From: Silene conica
Lineage: Eukaryota; Streptophyta; Magnoliopsida; Caryophyllales; Caryophyllaceae
Direction of reading: 5' to 3'
Assembly: GCA_029255685.2 (NCBI GenBank)
Contig: CM055313.2
Location: forward strand, 53,235,579 to 53,299,578
DNA: 64,000 bases
The position numbers were made by a program, and so were the translations under genes. The notes beneath the pieces were generated by a model, which searched no databases, was not told the origin of the DNA, and was given only the letters and a program-made list of their open reading frames with translations. Shown here piece after piece: positions 34,767 through 46,859 of this stretch. Within the stretch, counting starts at the first letter, position 1; each line of letters opens with the position of its first letter.

Positions 34767-36266
34767 ATGCCACCCATATTCGCTAGAAGATCAACCCGTA
34801 ACAAACCTCATTCCCCAAAAATACCAACACCTACGCCGTCACCGCCACCATCTCCTGAACCTATTTCCGTCACTCTACCAAAAACAGAGGGCAGTAAAAG
34901 AAGAAAAGTTGACAGAGGAAAGTCGGTAATGGAGGACGAATTATCTGGGTGTGATCAAATACCTCGCCCTATTTTTCGCGATATCTCTGGGGAAGCTACT
35001 AAAGAGGGATTGGAGAAAGTTCGTATGACGAAAAGTGAAGATATGATGATCGAAAAACTACTTCCTTATTCTACACATGCAGGCCGGTTCTATCCGACTT
35101 CTTGGGTAGACGGGTCAAAATCTTTAAGCTTCTTTAAAGATTTTTTGCTTTTCCAAGATTGGGTTTATATAAGTAATTTCTCTGGTTTAGTTTTCCCAAT
35201 TGAAGTTGTGCAATTTTTCGCGTCTGTTAAGAGTATCGAAAATGGGATGAAGGCTGTGGTCAATGGACGTGATGTGGTTATCACTGTTTCGGATATTTGT
35301 CGAGTCTTCAAGCTAAAAAATGAAGGTCTCAAACTTGATCCTAGCAAAGAATGGTCTGTAGTGTCGCGTGAAGAGAAGATGGAAATAAAAAAATACTTTG
35401 ATAAAGAAGCGTCGGAGACGAGTCCTTTACTCACAAATTCATTCAGTCCAAAATTAAAATTTCTGGTCAATTTCTTGTGGAACTCGGTTTTACCTCGACG
35501 TGGGGGTCGGGATAAACTGAGTTGTTGTGAGGCTGTGATTCTTTTTAATTGGTTGACGGGTTCAAAGATAGATCTTGCTTCCTTGATTTGTGCTAAAACC
35601 GTGCATGTCTCAAATATGTTGATTAAAGAACGGTTTTGTATAACTATAGATATTCCGTATGGTATGTGGATTTCTGAGTTGTTGTTTAAGGCTGGAGTCA
35701 TGGATGTAAGTAGTTATGGGGTCGAACCCCGAGATCGAATGGGTGATAAGATGATGAAGTTGATGGGTATCTTGAGTAATGGTCATGAGTTACAGTTTGG
35801 ACGAATTAATGGAGATGGAAAACAGAGTGGGTTGGATGGTTTGGAACTTAAGGTTGATAAACTTGTCTCTATTGTTTCTGGGTTGCAAGAACCGAAATCT
35901 GAAAGCACTACCGGGTCGGGGACGAACGTTGATATTCGGGAATGGATGGAAAAAATTAATGGTACCCTTCTTAATCTTACCCGAGAGGTAAAGTTCGTCA
36001 AAGAGGAGATAATCGCAGTGAGTGACCGTCATCAGTTCCTGACAACTCAGGGAGGGGCACTTGTTCGTGATACGATGATGCTACGGGAGGATGGTACTCA
36101 GTGTTTATCCGCGATTAAGGCGTTGTCCCTCAAAGTCTTGAACTTCGAGCGCGCAATAGAAGGTCAAGGACGTAATGTTGCTAGTTGCCTTGATCGTTTG
36201 GACACCTTGGAGTTTCGAACTCGTCCTGGATATGTTAATCCTAACATCGTTCATCATCCCCGTTAA
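34767..36266 (+). CDS. Extra 499-aa ORF in element B (unknown function)
   Basis: An intact frame between pol and the 3' LTR, the position of the env-like ORF in Sireviruses. The N-terminus (1-55) is basic and proline-rich (PTPTPSPPPSPEP) with a nuclear-localisation-like KRRKVDR near residue 45. Residues about 105-315 (FYPTSWVDG; VVNGRDVVITVSDICRVF; AVILFNWLTGSKIDLASLI) resemble the domain annotated as 'putative plant transposon protein' in many plant retroelements. The C-terminal 130 residues look like coiled coil (REWMEKINGTLLNLTREVKF). No signal peptide or clear membrane segment is seen, so an envelope role is not supported. Codon use and integrity suggest it was maintained until recently. 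Confidence 0.85.
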   Translation: MPPIFARRSTRNKPHSPKIPTPTPSPPPSPEPISVTLPKTEGSKRRKVDRGKSVMEDELSGCDQIPRPIFRDISGEATKEGLEKVRMTKSEDMMIEKLLPYSTHAGRFYPTSWVDGSKSLSFFKDFLLFQDWVYISNFSGLVFPIEVVQFFASVKSIENGMKAVVNGRDVVITVSDICRVFKLKNEGLKLDPSKEWSVVSREEKMEIKKYFDKEASETSPLLTNSFSPKLKFLVNFLWNSVLPRRGGRDKLSCCEAVILFNWLTGSKIDLASLICAKTVHVSNMLIKERFCITIDIPYGMWISELLFKAGVMDVSSYGVEPRDRMGDKMMKLMGILSNGHELQFGRINGDGKQSGLDGLELKVDKLVSIVSGLQEPKSESTTGSGTNVDIREWMEKINGTLLNLTREVKFVKEEIIAVSDRHQFLTTQGGALVRDTMMLREDGTQCLSAIKALSLKVLNFERAIEGQGRNVASCLDRLDTLEFRTRPGYVNPNIVHHPR

Positions 36267-36976
36267 GAATTAGTCGTATTTGGTGCCTCGTTTTGTTTCG
36301 TTTTGCAGTTCAGGGGAGTTGGCTTTGGGCTCTGTTGATGGCTGGTGGTATTTCTAGCCCAATTCCCTTTCCTAAACCAAACTATATTAGCCTTGTTATC
36401 TTTTGTGTTTCTGGCCCATTTTCCTTTACCCTAAATTCGGCCCACTAGGCTTTGTATTAAGACTCCTTACCTATGTTTTTCTACTTTCAACCTACTAAGG
36501 CTTTATGCTTACTACTTTAGCCCATGTGGCGTATGCTCATGACATTCGGCCCATTAAGGCTTTACTTTTAATATTCGGCCCATATGGCATTGTAGTATTT
36601 GGTTGTGTGTCATATTTCCGTTCGTATTTCGTGTTTTCATGTTTTAATTACGTTTGTGTATTTGATTTAGAATTGCATGCTTAGGTTTGTTTCGTATTAT
36701 ATTATTCTAGTCGTTTTATGTCTTTGTTTCCGTCTTTTCAATGATGTCAAGAGGGGGAAAAGAATGCAACCTAGATTACGAATTTGCCTAAGATTGCTCC
36801 TTGTCGTAACGTTTTTGTCTCTCAAAATTCTTTTTAGTAATTGATTTAGTTTAAAAAATAGAAACCCTAGTTGATCTATATTATAAAAGACCAATATTAT
36901 GTTGAGGGGGAACGCTACTAAGTTACACTTTGACACGATTCTAGGTAAGACTTGCCATCATTAAAAAGGGGGAATT
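36267..36976 (+). other. 3' untranslated region and PPT of element B
   Basis: Non-coding. GGCCCA or AGCCCA/AGCCCATG words recur about six times at 36356-36592, often as attcggcccat. The segment ends in the polypurine tract aaaaagggggaat adjacent to the 3' LTR. Confidence 0.7.
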
Positions 36977-38494
36977 TGTTGAGTAATATATTCTATATAA
37001 GTAATATATTGTTTTATGTTTTAATAATGACAAGTCTATATAATTATGTTTTATGTGCATATGCGTGTAATCGTGCGTTTAAGTGTACAGTTAATTCTAG
37101 AGCGACGATCGTAGTTTAATAAACTATAATTCAATCGAAGAATTGAAGAAAGATCAAGCTCATGTTAAGTGTCAAGTCCTTTTGAAGATTTACAAGACAC
37201 AAGTTTTATTACAATATCAAGAATTCTTGAGTTATAGATCATTCCTATAACTATTGAAGAAATGAGATTTGCGTGAAATAAGTCAAGGCATGAAGATTTA
37301 TGCGTGCTAGTAATATTTTTTTATATATTAATTTACTAATCTTATAAACGGTTTTTAAATAGAAATATTCTTTAAGTTAACAAGAATTTAAATATTTATC
37401 CTATGAGATAAATATTAATTCTAAAATACTAAGGATTTTATTTTAACCGTTATTGTCAAATTCAAGTTCCCAGGAAAACGTGTTTCAAAGAATATGTCTT
37501 GAAAAACGTGTCTATGAGACGAGCATTGGGAATCGTGCGTGTAGGGATATGCTTCTCGCTTTCCTATACGAGTCCTAATACGTTTCATATTATCTCTATG
37601 GTTAATTAAATAAATAAACTTGTTTATTTAATTTACTATCAAGATTGATTAGGATTTGATTAAATATAATTTATTATATTATTGACAAGAATTAGGAATT
37701 GATTCAAAGTAGGATTCTATATTTTAATAATATAAGATATTTCCTAAATCCAAAAGGATTGTAGAAATATTATCTTATATCATAAATATAATATTATCTT
37801 ATTTGAATCCTTCCTAAACTAAATAAGATTAAGTTTTAAATATTACCTAGAATTAGTATTCTAGATAAAGTAATATTTCTAAACTATCTAGGATTCAACC
37901 TAGATCTAAATTAGTATATATACCTACAATAATCACACGCCTAAGATATATGACATATACGAGCCTCACGCAATTCAAGAATAAAACGGACGTAGTTTCT
38001 CACGCGTCTCGACATTCGTGCAATCATTGTCAAATCTCGTATACAAGACTACAAGCATTGAAGAATATTTTCATACATTCAAAGATCATCAATACAAGAA
38101 GTTGTTAAAAGTTTATCTTACTTACTTAAGATAGATTCGAGTATTTAACGGTACTCATTGTAAACAAGTATTTCACGATACTTGTCTTAGCTAGATATTT
38201 TACGGCATCTAGATTGAGTTACAACTAATATCAAAGTTGTACGAGTGGGTTGATAAAATTGTAATCCGGAGAAGGTACTAATTTTATTAATCGAGAATAG
38301 TGGACATAGGTTTCGATTTGTGAAACTGAACCACTTCAAAAGATCGTGTCTCCTTTACTTTATTGTTCTTACTTGTTACTTGCTATTACCACGCGTCATC
38401 AACATACATCGAAGAAGAATCGAAAAAGTTGGCATACTCAATTCAACCCCGCCTCCCCCCCTTCTTGAGTATATCTAGGTCAATAGACTCTTCA
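36977..38494 (+). repeat. 3' LTR of element B
   Basis: 1,518 bp, matching the 5' LTR with scattered single-base differences (for example tctagagcgacg versus tttagagcgacg near the start) and a shortened C-run near 38450. It is followed by the TGTTG duplication. Confidence 0.95.
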
Positions 38495-38499
38495 TGTTG

Positions 38500-38760
38500 G
38501 TTCTTCTAGTTCTGCTGGTACATCTGGTTCTAAGGGTCCTAAATCTACTGATGTTTGTAACTACTGTAAAGGAAAGGGGCATTGGAAATTCACGTGTCCC
38601 AAGAAAGATAAACAGAATGAATCTGGTACTGCTGGGGTAGCTAATGTAGATTCTGAGGAAGATGATTATGCTCTTGTTAGTAATAAGGTCACGGATCATA
38701 CTGATGTGTGGATCTTGGATTCTGGAGCGTCTTACCAAAAATGTCCCCGCAGAGAGTGGT
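38500..38760 (+). pseudogene. Element A gag C-terminus and protease start
   Basis: Element A resumes after the B duplication with a Ser/Gly/Thr linker, then the CCHC zinc knuckle CNYCKGKGHWKFTC (about 38551-38592), and the protease motif WILDSGAS (about 38709-38735) holding the catalytic Asp. It joins 18610 in the original element. Confidence 0.9.
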
Positions 38761-39820
38761 TTACAACTTATGAGCCGATAGATTGAGGCAATATTTCTAT
38801 GGCCAACAGTGCTGTTTGCAGAATAGTTGGAAATGGCTCAGTTAAGATAAGGACACATGATGGTAGATTCTGCACATTGAACGAAGTTAGGCATGTTCCA
38901 CTGATGACAAAGAACCTTATTTCCTTGAGTACTCTTGATCAGAAGGGTTTCAGTTTTCGGGGTGAAGGTGGAGTTCTGAACGTCTACAAAGGTTCAAATG
39001 TGATTCTGAGAGGTATCAAGCACGGTACTTTATATTATCTTCAGGGATCGACACTGTCAGATTTTGTTTCTGTTGCATCCTCAGATATTGATAAAGAACA
39101 TATGATTAGGCTGTAGCATATGAGGCTTGGTCATATGAGTGAAAGGGGGATGCAGACTCTGTCAAAAGAAGATATTTTGTGTGGTCACAAGGTCAAGAAT
39201 CTGGATTTCTGTGAGCATTGTGTATTCGGGAAGCTACATCGCAACAAGTTTCCTAAAGCAGTGCATAGGACCAAGGGCACACTTGATTACATCCATTCTG
39301 ATTGTTGGGGTCCTTCTAAGGTGGAATCTTTGGGAGGACACAGATATTTTGTGTCAATTATTGATGATTATTCAAGGAAGACTTGGATTTTTATAATGAA
39401 GCACAAATCTGAAGCCTTTACTCATTTTAACCAGTGGAAGGCATTAGTGGAGAATCAAACTGGGAAGAAGGTCAAGAGGCTGCGAACTGATAACGATCTA
39501 GAGTTTTGATGGTCCGAGTTCGATGAGTTCTTCAGGAATGAAGGGATTGTTAGACATCTTACAGTCCGAGATACACCTCAGCAGAATGGTATAGCAGAGC
39601 GAATGAACCACACTCTTCTGGAGAGGGCAAGGTGCATGCTCTCTAATGCTGGACTAACTAGAAGATTCTGGGTAGAAGCAGTTAGTACAGCATGCTATCT
39701 GATAAATCGGGGACCTCACACAAGTCTGAATCTCAAAACTCCTTTTGAGATGTGGTCTGGTAAGCCTGCTGACTATTCTATTTTAAGGGCTTTTGGTAGT
39801 ACTGCTTATTATCATGTAAG
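38761..39820 (+). pseudogene. Element A protease/integrase part
   Basis: Frames at 38799-39116, 39120-39509 and 39603 onward encode the rest of protease (VGNGSVKIRT; RHVPLMTKNLISLSTLDQKG), the LGHMSERG integrase entry with CEHC zinc ligands, the core SDCWGPSKVESLGG, RTDNDLEF (first Gly of DNGGEF replaced by Asp) and TPQQNGIAERMNHTLLERAR. Stops interrupt at about 38785 (TGA), 39114 (TAG where a Trp is expected before HMRLGH) and 39507 (TGA). C2 is inserted at 39821, after AFGSTAYYHVS. Confidence 0.92.
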
Positions 39821-41107
39821 TGTTGGGAAATGTGTCCTCAACAATAGTGCGATCACATAATTAAATCTCATGACGAGAATGCGCAAGGGATGATACGAAT
39901 TATTAGTCAACTGACCAACATTAATCGGTAATGATTGGCTAGCTAGAGTTTGACATTATTGTCGTATGACGGTGATGGTCAGTTGATCCCTTTAGGTCAC
40001 ACCTTTAGGACAATTCCCTTAATTGATAAAATGATCAAATGTATGGTGATACGATTTGATCATATTCCTTAAACTCGTATGTCGAGAAATTAGAGGTTAA
40101 ATCTTAATGTAAGATTTATGTTTAAAATTGAAATGTGTCGATTGTTAAACATTGAACGATATTTTATTATATCGTTATTAGAATGAATTGGGTTGAAATT
40201 AATACAAAGGTTGTAAATCGTAAGGACGATAAATGATCATTTTACATTAGTAATTTTGAATTACTTATCAATTAAATAAATATGATTTATTTAATTATGT
40301 ACAATATTTATAGGATAAATATTTATATGTTTTAAATGTACTAAAGCATTTTATATCATAAAGACATATAAGATGTCACACTTTGTACAAATTGTACATT
40401 TTACAAAGTTGTAAAATGAAATCCATTTTATGGATTATGGTAGCCGGTTTTGGTGAGGTTAGTTAAGGGTATGTTTTGTGTTTTTTAGTGTATAAAACAC
40501 AATCATTTACATCACCTAGAGAACACTAACCTAGATACCACCCTAGTGTCTTGAGAAGTCAAGATGTTCCCCATTTGAGGTTCCCTAAAACCGGCAAACC
40601 CTTCCCCATAAGCATGCTTAAGTTAATTAATTTATCTTATTAAGAGCATGCTTAATATATATGTGATATGTATCATATTCATTCTTCTTGTTGTTCTTCT
40701 TCACACTTGGCCGAAAATCATTCTTAGGAAGAAGAATTTTACAACCTCTAATATATTATTATAAGATAATAAAATCATACTATTTTATAGTATTGTAATA
40801 ACATTCTAATTAGAGAGATTAGAGTTGTTTTAAGGAAATCCGGTTGTTGATCTAGCATACTCGAGATCGGATTATTGAGGGGTTGTCTTGGTGCATCCAA
40901 AGGAGGTATTCTATTTTGGGTACTTGGAGGATCATCCTTGCTAAGCTTGGACCGAGTGTAAGAACACGGTTTTCTCCTTATTTCCGCATATAGTAGCATG
41001 CATAAGATCTAATAAACGAGTTTATTTATAAGTTAATTAAAGAGTTAATTAAAGGTTTATGTTAGTATGACTAAAATTAGTTTATGAGCAACTAGTTAAA
41101 CCTAACA
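39821..41107 (+). repeat. 5' LTR of element C2
   Basis: 1,287 bp, TGTTGGGAAATG to AACCTAACA. It is collinear with the C1 LTR at both ends, but the middle (about 40300-40720) diverges strongly, so C1 and C2 represent LTR variants. Confidence 0.94.
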
Positions 41108-41109
41108 AT

Positions 41110-41121
41110 TGGTATCAGAGC
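41110..41121 (+). other. Primer-binding site of element C2
   Basis: tggtatcagagc two bases after the 5' LTR; the same initiator Met-tRNA site as in C1. Confidence 0.92.
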
Positions 41122-43559
41122 AATAGGTTGTTTGCATGCTTTCCGTTTACGTTTTTACGGAGTTATAGAGATAACATAAATAAAACTTGAAATTTTCGTT
41201 TGATATAAGATATGTACGAAATAAATTTGGCATGAATACCTACTGTTTTCTAAAATGTTTTAGAATAATTGGAATAATTTTTGCATGAATATTGATTATT
41301 GGTATATTAAATCTCGGTTTATATAAAGTTTTAATGGTTAAAACCGTTTATTTTGGGAAAAATAGCAAAAATCATCTTTTGGCCGAGATTTTTCAGTATG
41401 ATATCACATGTATTTTCTATAATATGAATATGAATTTTCGTAAATTATGGACCTTTAAATCGTGTGATATGGATTTTAATGGTTAAAATGCAATAAGATG
41501 AATAAAAATGGGTTAAAATAGTTATATTATGAATTTGACTATAAAAATTTATGAGGATGTCACATGCAATATTTAAAATTTATGTTGAATTTTCCAGAAA
41601 TTTATCTCAAATATTGCAATATTATAGATTTTTAATGTAAAAATCGGGTAATTAGTGACATAATTTCGACTTTAATAGTTTAAGTTGGAATTTGGCCATA
41701 AAAATTTAACACGATGTCATATATATTATTTCCAGCATGTATAAAATTTTCGAGAATTTTATCTTATTTTATGCTTGAGAAATAATTTTAAAGGTTAAAA
41801 TCGTACAATATATGACGTAAATCGTTAAAATTTGCAAATGTTGTTAAAATGGCCGAAAAATGTAACCCATATTAGTCATATATGATATGTTCATCATGAA
41901 AATATTCTTGGGAGCCAAAAGTTTCAGATTTAATTTAATTTTAATTTGTTAAAAGTAGCATTTAAAATTGAATATTTAGAGTCCTTTATTTAAAATTTCG
42001 GCTCATTGGGCAGTGTACCATTTAATTTTCTGTCCATCTTGTGTTCTTAAAATGTTTTGGAAGGTATAAAAATATTATTAGTATTTAATTTGCATTTATG
42101 AAGTTAATTATTGAATTTTCCGACTTAAAATGCTCGTTTTACGTGTTATTTACGAAATAATGTTAAAACCGTGTAAAATACTAATATTTTTAAATTTCTG
42201 AAAATTTTAAGAACATTCTGAAATTTTCAAATTTTGAATTTTGAATTTTCGAAATTTTTATGACTCTTTTGAATTTTATATTATTTTTCCCGAAAACCGA
42301 GTAATACCGATCAATATTAAAATATATTAAGTTAAATCATGTTCAAAGTTTGAGTAAGACTAAATTTTGGATCCTATGCGAGTTAGGATGATTAACTTAA
42401 GGATGAAAACCGTTTCATAAAAATGCATAGTGTTGTTAACCGTTAAAACACGCGATTCCATAAACCGAGGTTTGCGATAACTATTTAAATAAGTGTTTTA
42501 AATAGGACGATTTGGCTTAGGGTTTGCATGTTAATTCATATTTATATAAGCATTGCATATTTTATATTATGAATGTCATGATTTATTTTTACGTAATTTT
42601 GAGAATTATGTAATTTACTTAGTATGGCCTTAGTTTTTAAATCGGTATTTCCCGTAATGTAAGGGGTTACCGGTTGGGTTGTAATTTTGTGATCTCGTAT
42701 CACCCAATTGTAATTTATTTCTATTTTATAATGTATAAAGTAGACTAGAAAAGTTATAATATTTGTAAAATCCGGAGTTCCTTGAAGACGGTGCCATTCG
42801 GAAAGGAGTTCCGATCAAGACGGTGTTTACCTCGAAGTGCGTGCCGCGTGAAGTTCAAGGGACCAAAGGAGTTGGTTTCCGAATTTGTACTTTGTTATTT
42901 CTTTTCTAGGAAAGGCCATACTAGGGTTTATTTATGCTTTTATTTTTGCTTTTTATATGTTTGCATGCATAGCCAAATCGTCATACATCGTATCATGCAT
43001 GTTTCGACCTAGTCGACCTAGTCTTTTATTTTATCGATAATTCACCGACTTAGTTCACTTAAACGGAGATAGATAATAATTTGACTAGATCTCTTACATA
43101 TAAATATTGAGACTTAGCCTTACCAAAAAGTACGGACCCATGAATCCCTTCTTCACAAGAACGTAGGCTCGGCTACACCGGGGTACTAAAATTGTCACGT
43201 TGGGTAAGTGGGGTAATAAGATTACACCTTGAAATTTGGTTGATCTCAACGAAAGTATTCGTAACCGTAGTTGCAATAAGTTCGGGCTAAAGATAATTTT
43301 AAGAAAATTGTCGACCGAGAGTTCTAAGAGTAGAACCGATTAAAGAGTTAATCCACCAAATTATACCGATACGGGTTGAATCGGCTACACCGTGCCCGGA
43401 TTAGTATGGGTTTGGGTCTCGGGATTGTTTACTTAATTGGGTAAGAGATCATTAAGTAAATATACTTAACATGTTTAAGTTTCTTAAAATTCAAATTATG
43501 AATTTAAAATGATGTTGTTTATCCTTTTATTATTGTAGTTTAATTTTTCGACATCATCA
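41122..43559 (+). other. Element C2 leader, non-coding
   Basis: Aligns along its length with the C1 leader with small indels. The stretch 42770-43280 is almost unchanged relative to C1 24280-24800, including a 60-codon minus-strand frame (43094-43276) that differs from its C1 counterpart at one residue. Confidence 0.75.
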
Positions 43560-44480
43560 ATGGCAACCAACGCTCCACCTCTCACTAACGTATCATGGCT
43601 TCGATCCTTTATGGATCGTTGCAAACTCGATAAGCATGGTTCCAATTTTAAGGATTGGGATGCGCAATTACTTTTGGCCGCTCAAGGTGACGATAAGAGT
43701 CGTTACCTATCCGAAGCCGCTCCTCCCGCTCCAACCGCTCGTTCCGCGGTCGGAACTCGTGAGGCCTATGAAGCCTACATGAAAGAGTCCTCCGCTCTTA
43801 AAATGTGCTCATCTTCTCCATGGAGCCGGATCTCCAAAGGAGTATGATTAAGTTGACCACATCGTATGAGATATACACCAAGCTTGCGACCATGTTTTTG
43901 CAAACTCCAAGGGTGATTCAATATGAGGCGGCTTCCGCCTTCTTTGACTTTACATTCAAGGAAGGGCAAAAGATAAGCCCTCATGTGCTCAAACTCGTTG
44001 AGCTCGCGGAGACTCTAAAAGCTCAAAATGTTGATGTTCCCGACTCTCTAATTATTGACCGAGTTCTTCACTCGCTCAATAAGGTTAAGGCGTATGCTCA
44101 ATTCCGGGTGAATTTCAATATGTGAAACCAAGAGACCACATTGGATGAGTTGCATAAGATGCTAGTCCAAGTCGAAAGGGACATGGGACTTCATGAAAGT
44201 TCCACCAAAGATGTTTTAAACATCGAAAAGAAAGGGAAAACGAGCTCCAAAAGGAATGCCTATAAAGGCAAGGGCAAGAAAACGTTCAAGCCCAAAGCGA
44301 CCAAAGAAAAGATCTTTTCGAAAGGCGCTTCCACCTCGTCTTCTAAAGAGCAAGACAAGTGCCATTATTGCACGAGGATTGGTCATTGGAAGCGAAATTG
44401 CCCCAAATACTTAAGTGATCTCAAAAATGGGAAGGCAACCGCCGTAGGTAATAATAATTCTCGTTTAAATTCATGTCAAT
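43560..44480 (+). pseudogene. Element C2 gag (broken)
   Basis: Collinear with the intact 302-codon gag of C1. One base is lost at about 43802 (cttaaaatg against cttaagaatg), shifting frame after residue 80. A CGA-to-TGA change at about 44123 stops the second frame after FNM. The third frame (44141 on) contains the basic stretch and the CCHC knuckle CHYCTRIGHWKRNC. The remaining residues are well conserved with C1. Confidence 0.94.
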
Positions 44481-46859
44481 TAATCAACTTATGTATAGTG
44501 ATACAAATGTGTTGATGTTTACCCTTTTTAAATGTTTTAAAGGGGCGACTCCTAATAATGATAAGGGCAAGGAGAAGGAAGCTTGAAGTTCCTTACTTGG
44601 ATGGCTATGGTAGCATCCAAATTGATCGAAGACTTGAAGAGCTAGCCTCTAATTTTCATATCGTCTTCTTTCATATTTTGCATTTTATTTGCTAAGAACA
44701 ATTAATTTTCTTGTAAGACAAGGATTAAAATCCTAAAACAATGGTTGTAGTTTTGGATATTGGTGACTTGGTTTTCAACCCGAGTCACTACTTTTGTTCT
44801 TAATCAATGTTTTGATTTCTCAAATAAATTGCATACCTTGTTTAAACATGAATAATAGTGATTTTATCACGCAACAAACTATTGATACGATCAATATAAT
44901 ATAATCAAAGAGTTGATTAAAACGGAGAACTACACCCCATGAGATAAATTCAATCAAAATGAGACTATATCAGTTCATTATAAGATTTTCATTTTAAGTG
45001 AAAATGAGAATGTATTCATCACACCTATAAAACTTCAAACATTCATATGCATGGGTTAATCGAAATAGCTATCCTTATACGAATAAAGGTTATTGTTAGA
45101 AGGATAGAGTGGGAGAAAATATTTCGCTCGCAAACCAATGATAAAAATAAAGGATCTTAGAGAAGATTCCTTCTTGGGAGTCTTAAGAAGAGCCCTAAAT
45201 GATTTGAAGAAACTACGAGAGGACACTGAAGAAACTACGGGAGGACACTCGAAGAAAGGTTCTTTATGTTCATTGTTTCAAAGAGAGGAGACATGAAACC
45301 CCGTATGAAATCGGAAGGAAAACGGTTCCTTAATAAATGATTTTTCTAAGTTTATAAGATAAAAGAGAAGAAATCATCTCAATCCTCTCAAGTTAGTAAT
45401 AAAGATATTATCATGTCATTTACGTCTCGAGGAAACGAAGACATGATAAGAAGGTAATGATTGATTGAATGGAAACAGATCACTATAGGGATAGTGATAG
45501 TGATAATGATTCGAGTAATAGTTTAACATGCGAGAAATGAAAGGTTCATTTAAAGATACCGAGAGATATTGATTTTAGTGGGAGCGATTTTCATTAAAAG
45601 AATTAAGCCTACCATTTAGAGAGAATGGGTGATTCTTTAAGGTGTAAAGAATAAGAGGTTTTCAATTCTAGATGATCAAATACCTTATATCATAAGATGA
45701 TGGAGCTTTACGGGAAGGTTTATTATATGGATAATAAAAGATCGCCCACTAGAAGTTAGAATGGTTGGATACTTTATTCATAATGATGAATGAAACCATA
45801 AATAGCCAAGATGAGTGAAAATTATTAGAATGATGAAATCATAAATAGACTACAATAAAGTTTTCAGTACATAAGTGACTGTATATCGATACGTCACAAG
45901 TTATAAGATAACAGTGGGAGCTTTCCTCCGGAAAGGAAACTTAAAATCTAGAAAGAGTTCTAGAAATGTACTCAAATAGAATCATATTATACGGGATAAT
46001 ATGAGAACAAAGGAGACCAAAAGTTGTAAGTTTTGCAATCATGAATAAAAGGTTTATTTGCAAAACACTAATACAAATAGATAATTGTGCATCAAAATGC
46101 AATGTAATAGTGTTGACTATTGTTGCATGACAACATCATTTGAGTTATGATTAACTCAAAATGAAAGATACTTTGTCAGAATCCAAATGGGTTGTATGAG
46201 ACAATATTGAACCCCATAAGTGAAATGGATTGACTTAGTATGGCCCCTAGCCGCTTACATGAGGTGACGTCTCAAAGCGACTAGAGTGTGAGGCGATTGA
46301 TGGCAAGTTCAAGTGCCATAGAGTCATATGTGATGACTAGTCGATCACATAGGCAGACTGTAAGAGACACTCTGTCGGGCAATGTGACCGCTTATAGAGT
46401 TCTGGAAATTTTATAGCCGGGTCGTGGCGAGAGCTGCTATAGTATTCTTGTGAGTCAATTCTTAGACTAAAGACTACTCTCCCAAGATGGTACAGTTTAG
46501 GCATAACTTTGATCCATTCTCTACGACTTTTCGTAACTGGAGTCAAATGGGATTGCTTTGGGTTATGACTGACTGTGACTAGTTGAAGGAAGTAGTGCGA
46601 TAGAAATTGTCCACCCCTTGTCAGGGTTGTTCAAATCTCAGGGCCACTCGAGGAGAAGTTAACTGGAAATGCGTGGCCACGCTCGGAAGGTATCTATGGT
46701 AGATAATTCCGGTCAAACAGTTATTCCCCAGATTGAGGAAACCACTCATGATATGATCAAATGCAAGTACGACCTCAGAGAGACATCTTGCATTGAGTGG
46801 GAGATTGTAATAGGACAAGAGAATTGGTGACGCACACTTGTCGAGGACAAGTGGGAGAT
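44481..46859 (+). other. Element C2 3' non-coding region and PPT
   Basis: Collinear with C1 25980-28416 and also without pol. A short duplication around gaagaaactacg(a/g)gaggacac lies at 45195-45265 where C1 has its 93-bp repeat. It ends in acaagtgggagat, the polypurine tract. Confidence 0.75.

Larger units (their letters stand above)
18611..38494 (+). mobile_element. Element B: Sirevirus-like Ty1/copia with extra ORF
   Basis: LTRs of 1,521 and 1,518 bp (18611-20131 and 36977-38494) are flanked by TGTTG (18606-18610 and 38495-38499). Without nested C1 the element is about 11.5 kb, large for copia and typical of the Sirevirus/SIRE-Maximus group. Other traits of that group are seen: an extended gag with two CCHC knuckles and a coiled coil, a Met-tRNA primer site, and an additional ORF downstream of pol. 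Pol is an uninterrupted 1,105-codon frame, while gag has frameshifts, so the copy is recently dead. Confidence 0.92.

Noticed and set aside
34767..36266. Calling the extra ORF of element B an envelope gene
   Set aside because: No signal peptide, membrane anchor or cleavage site is visible; only its position recalls the env-like ORF of Sireviruses.
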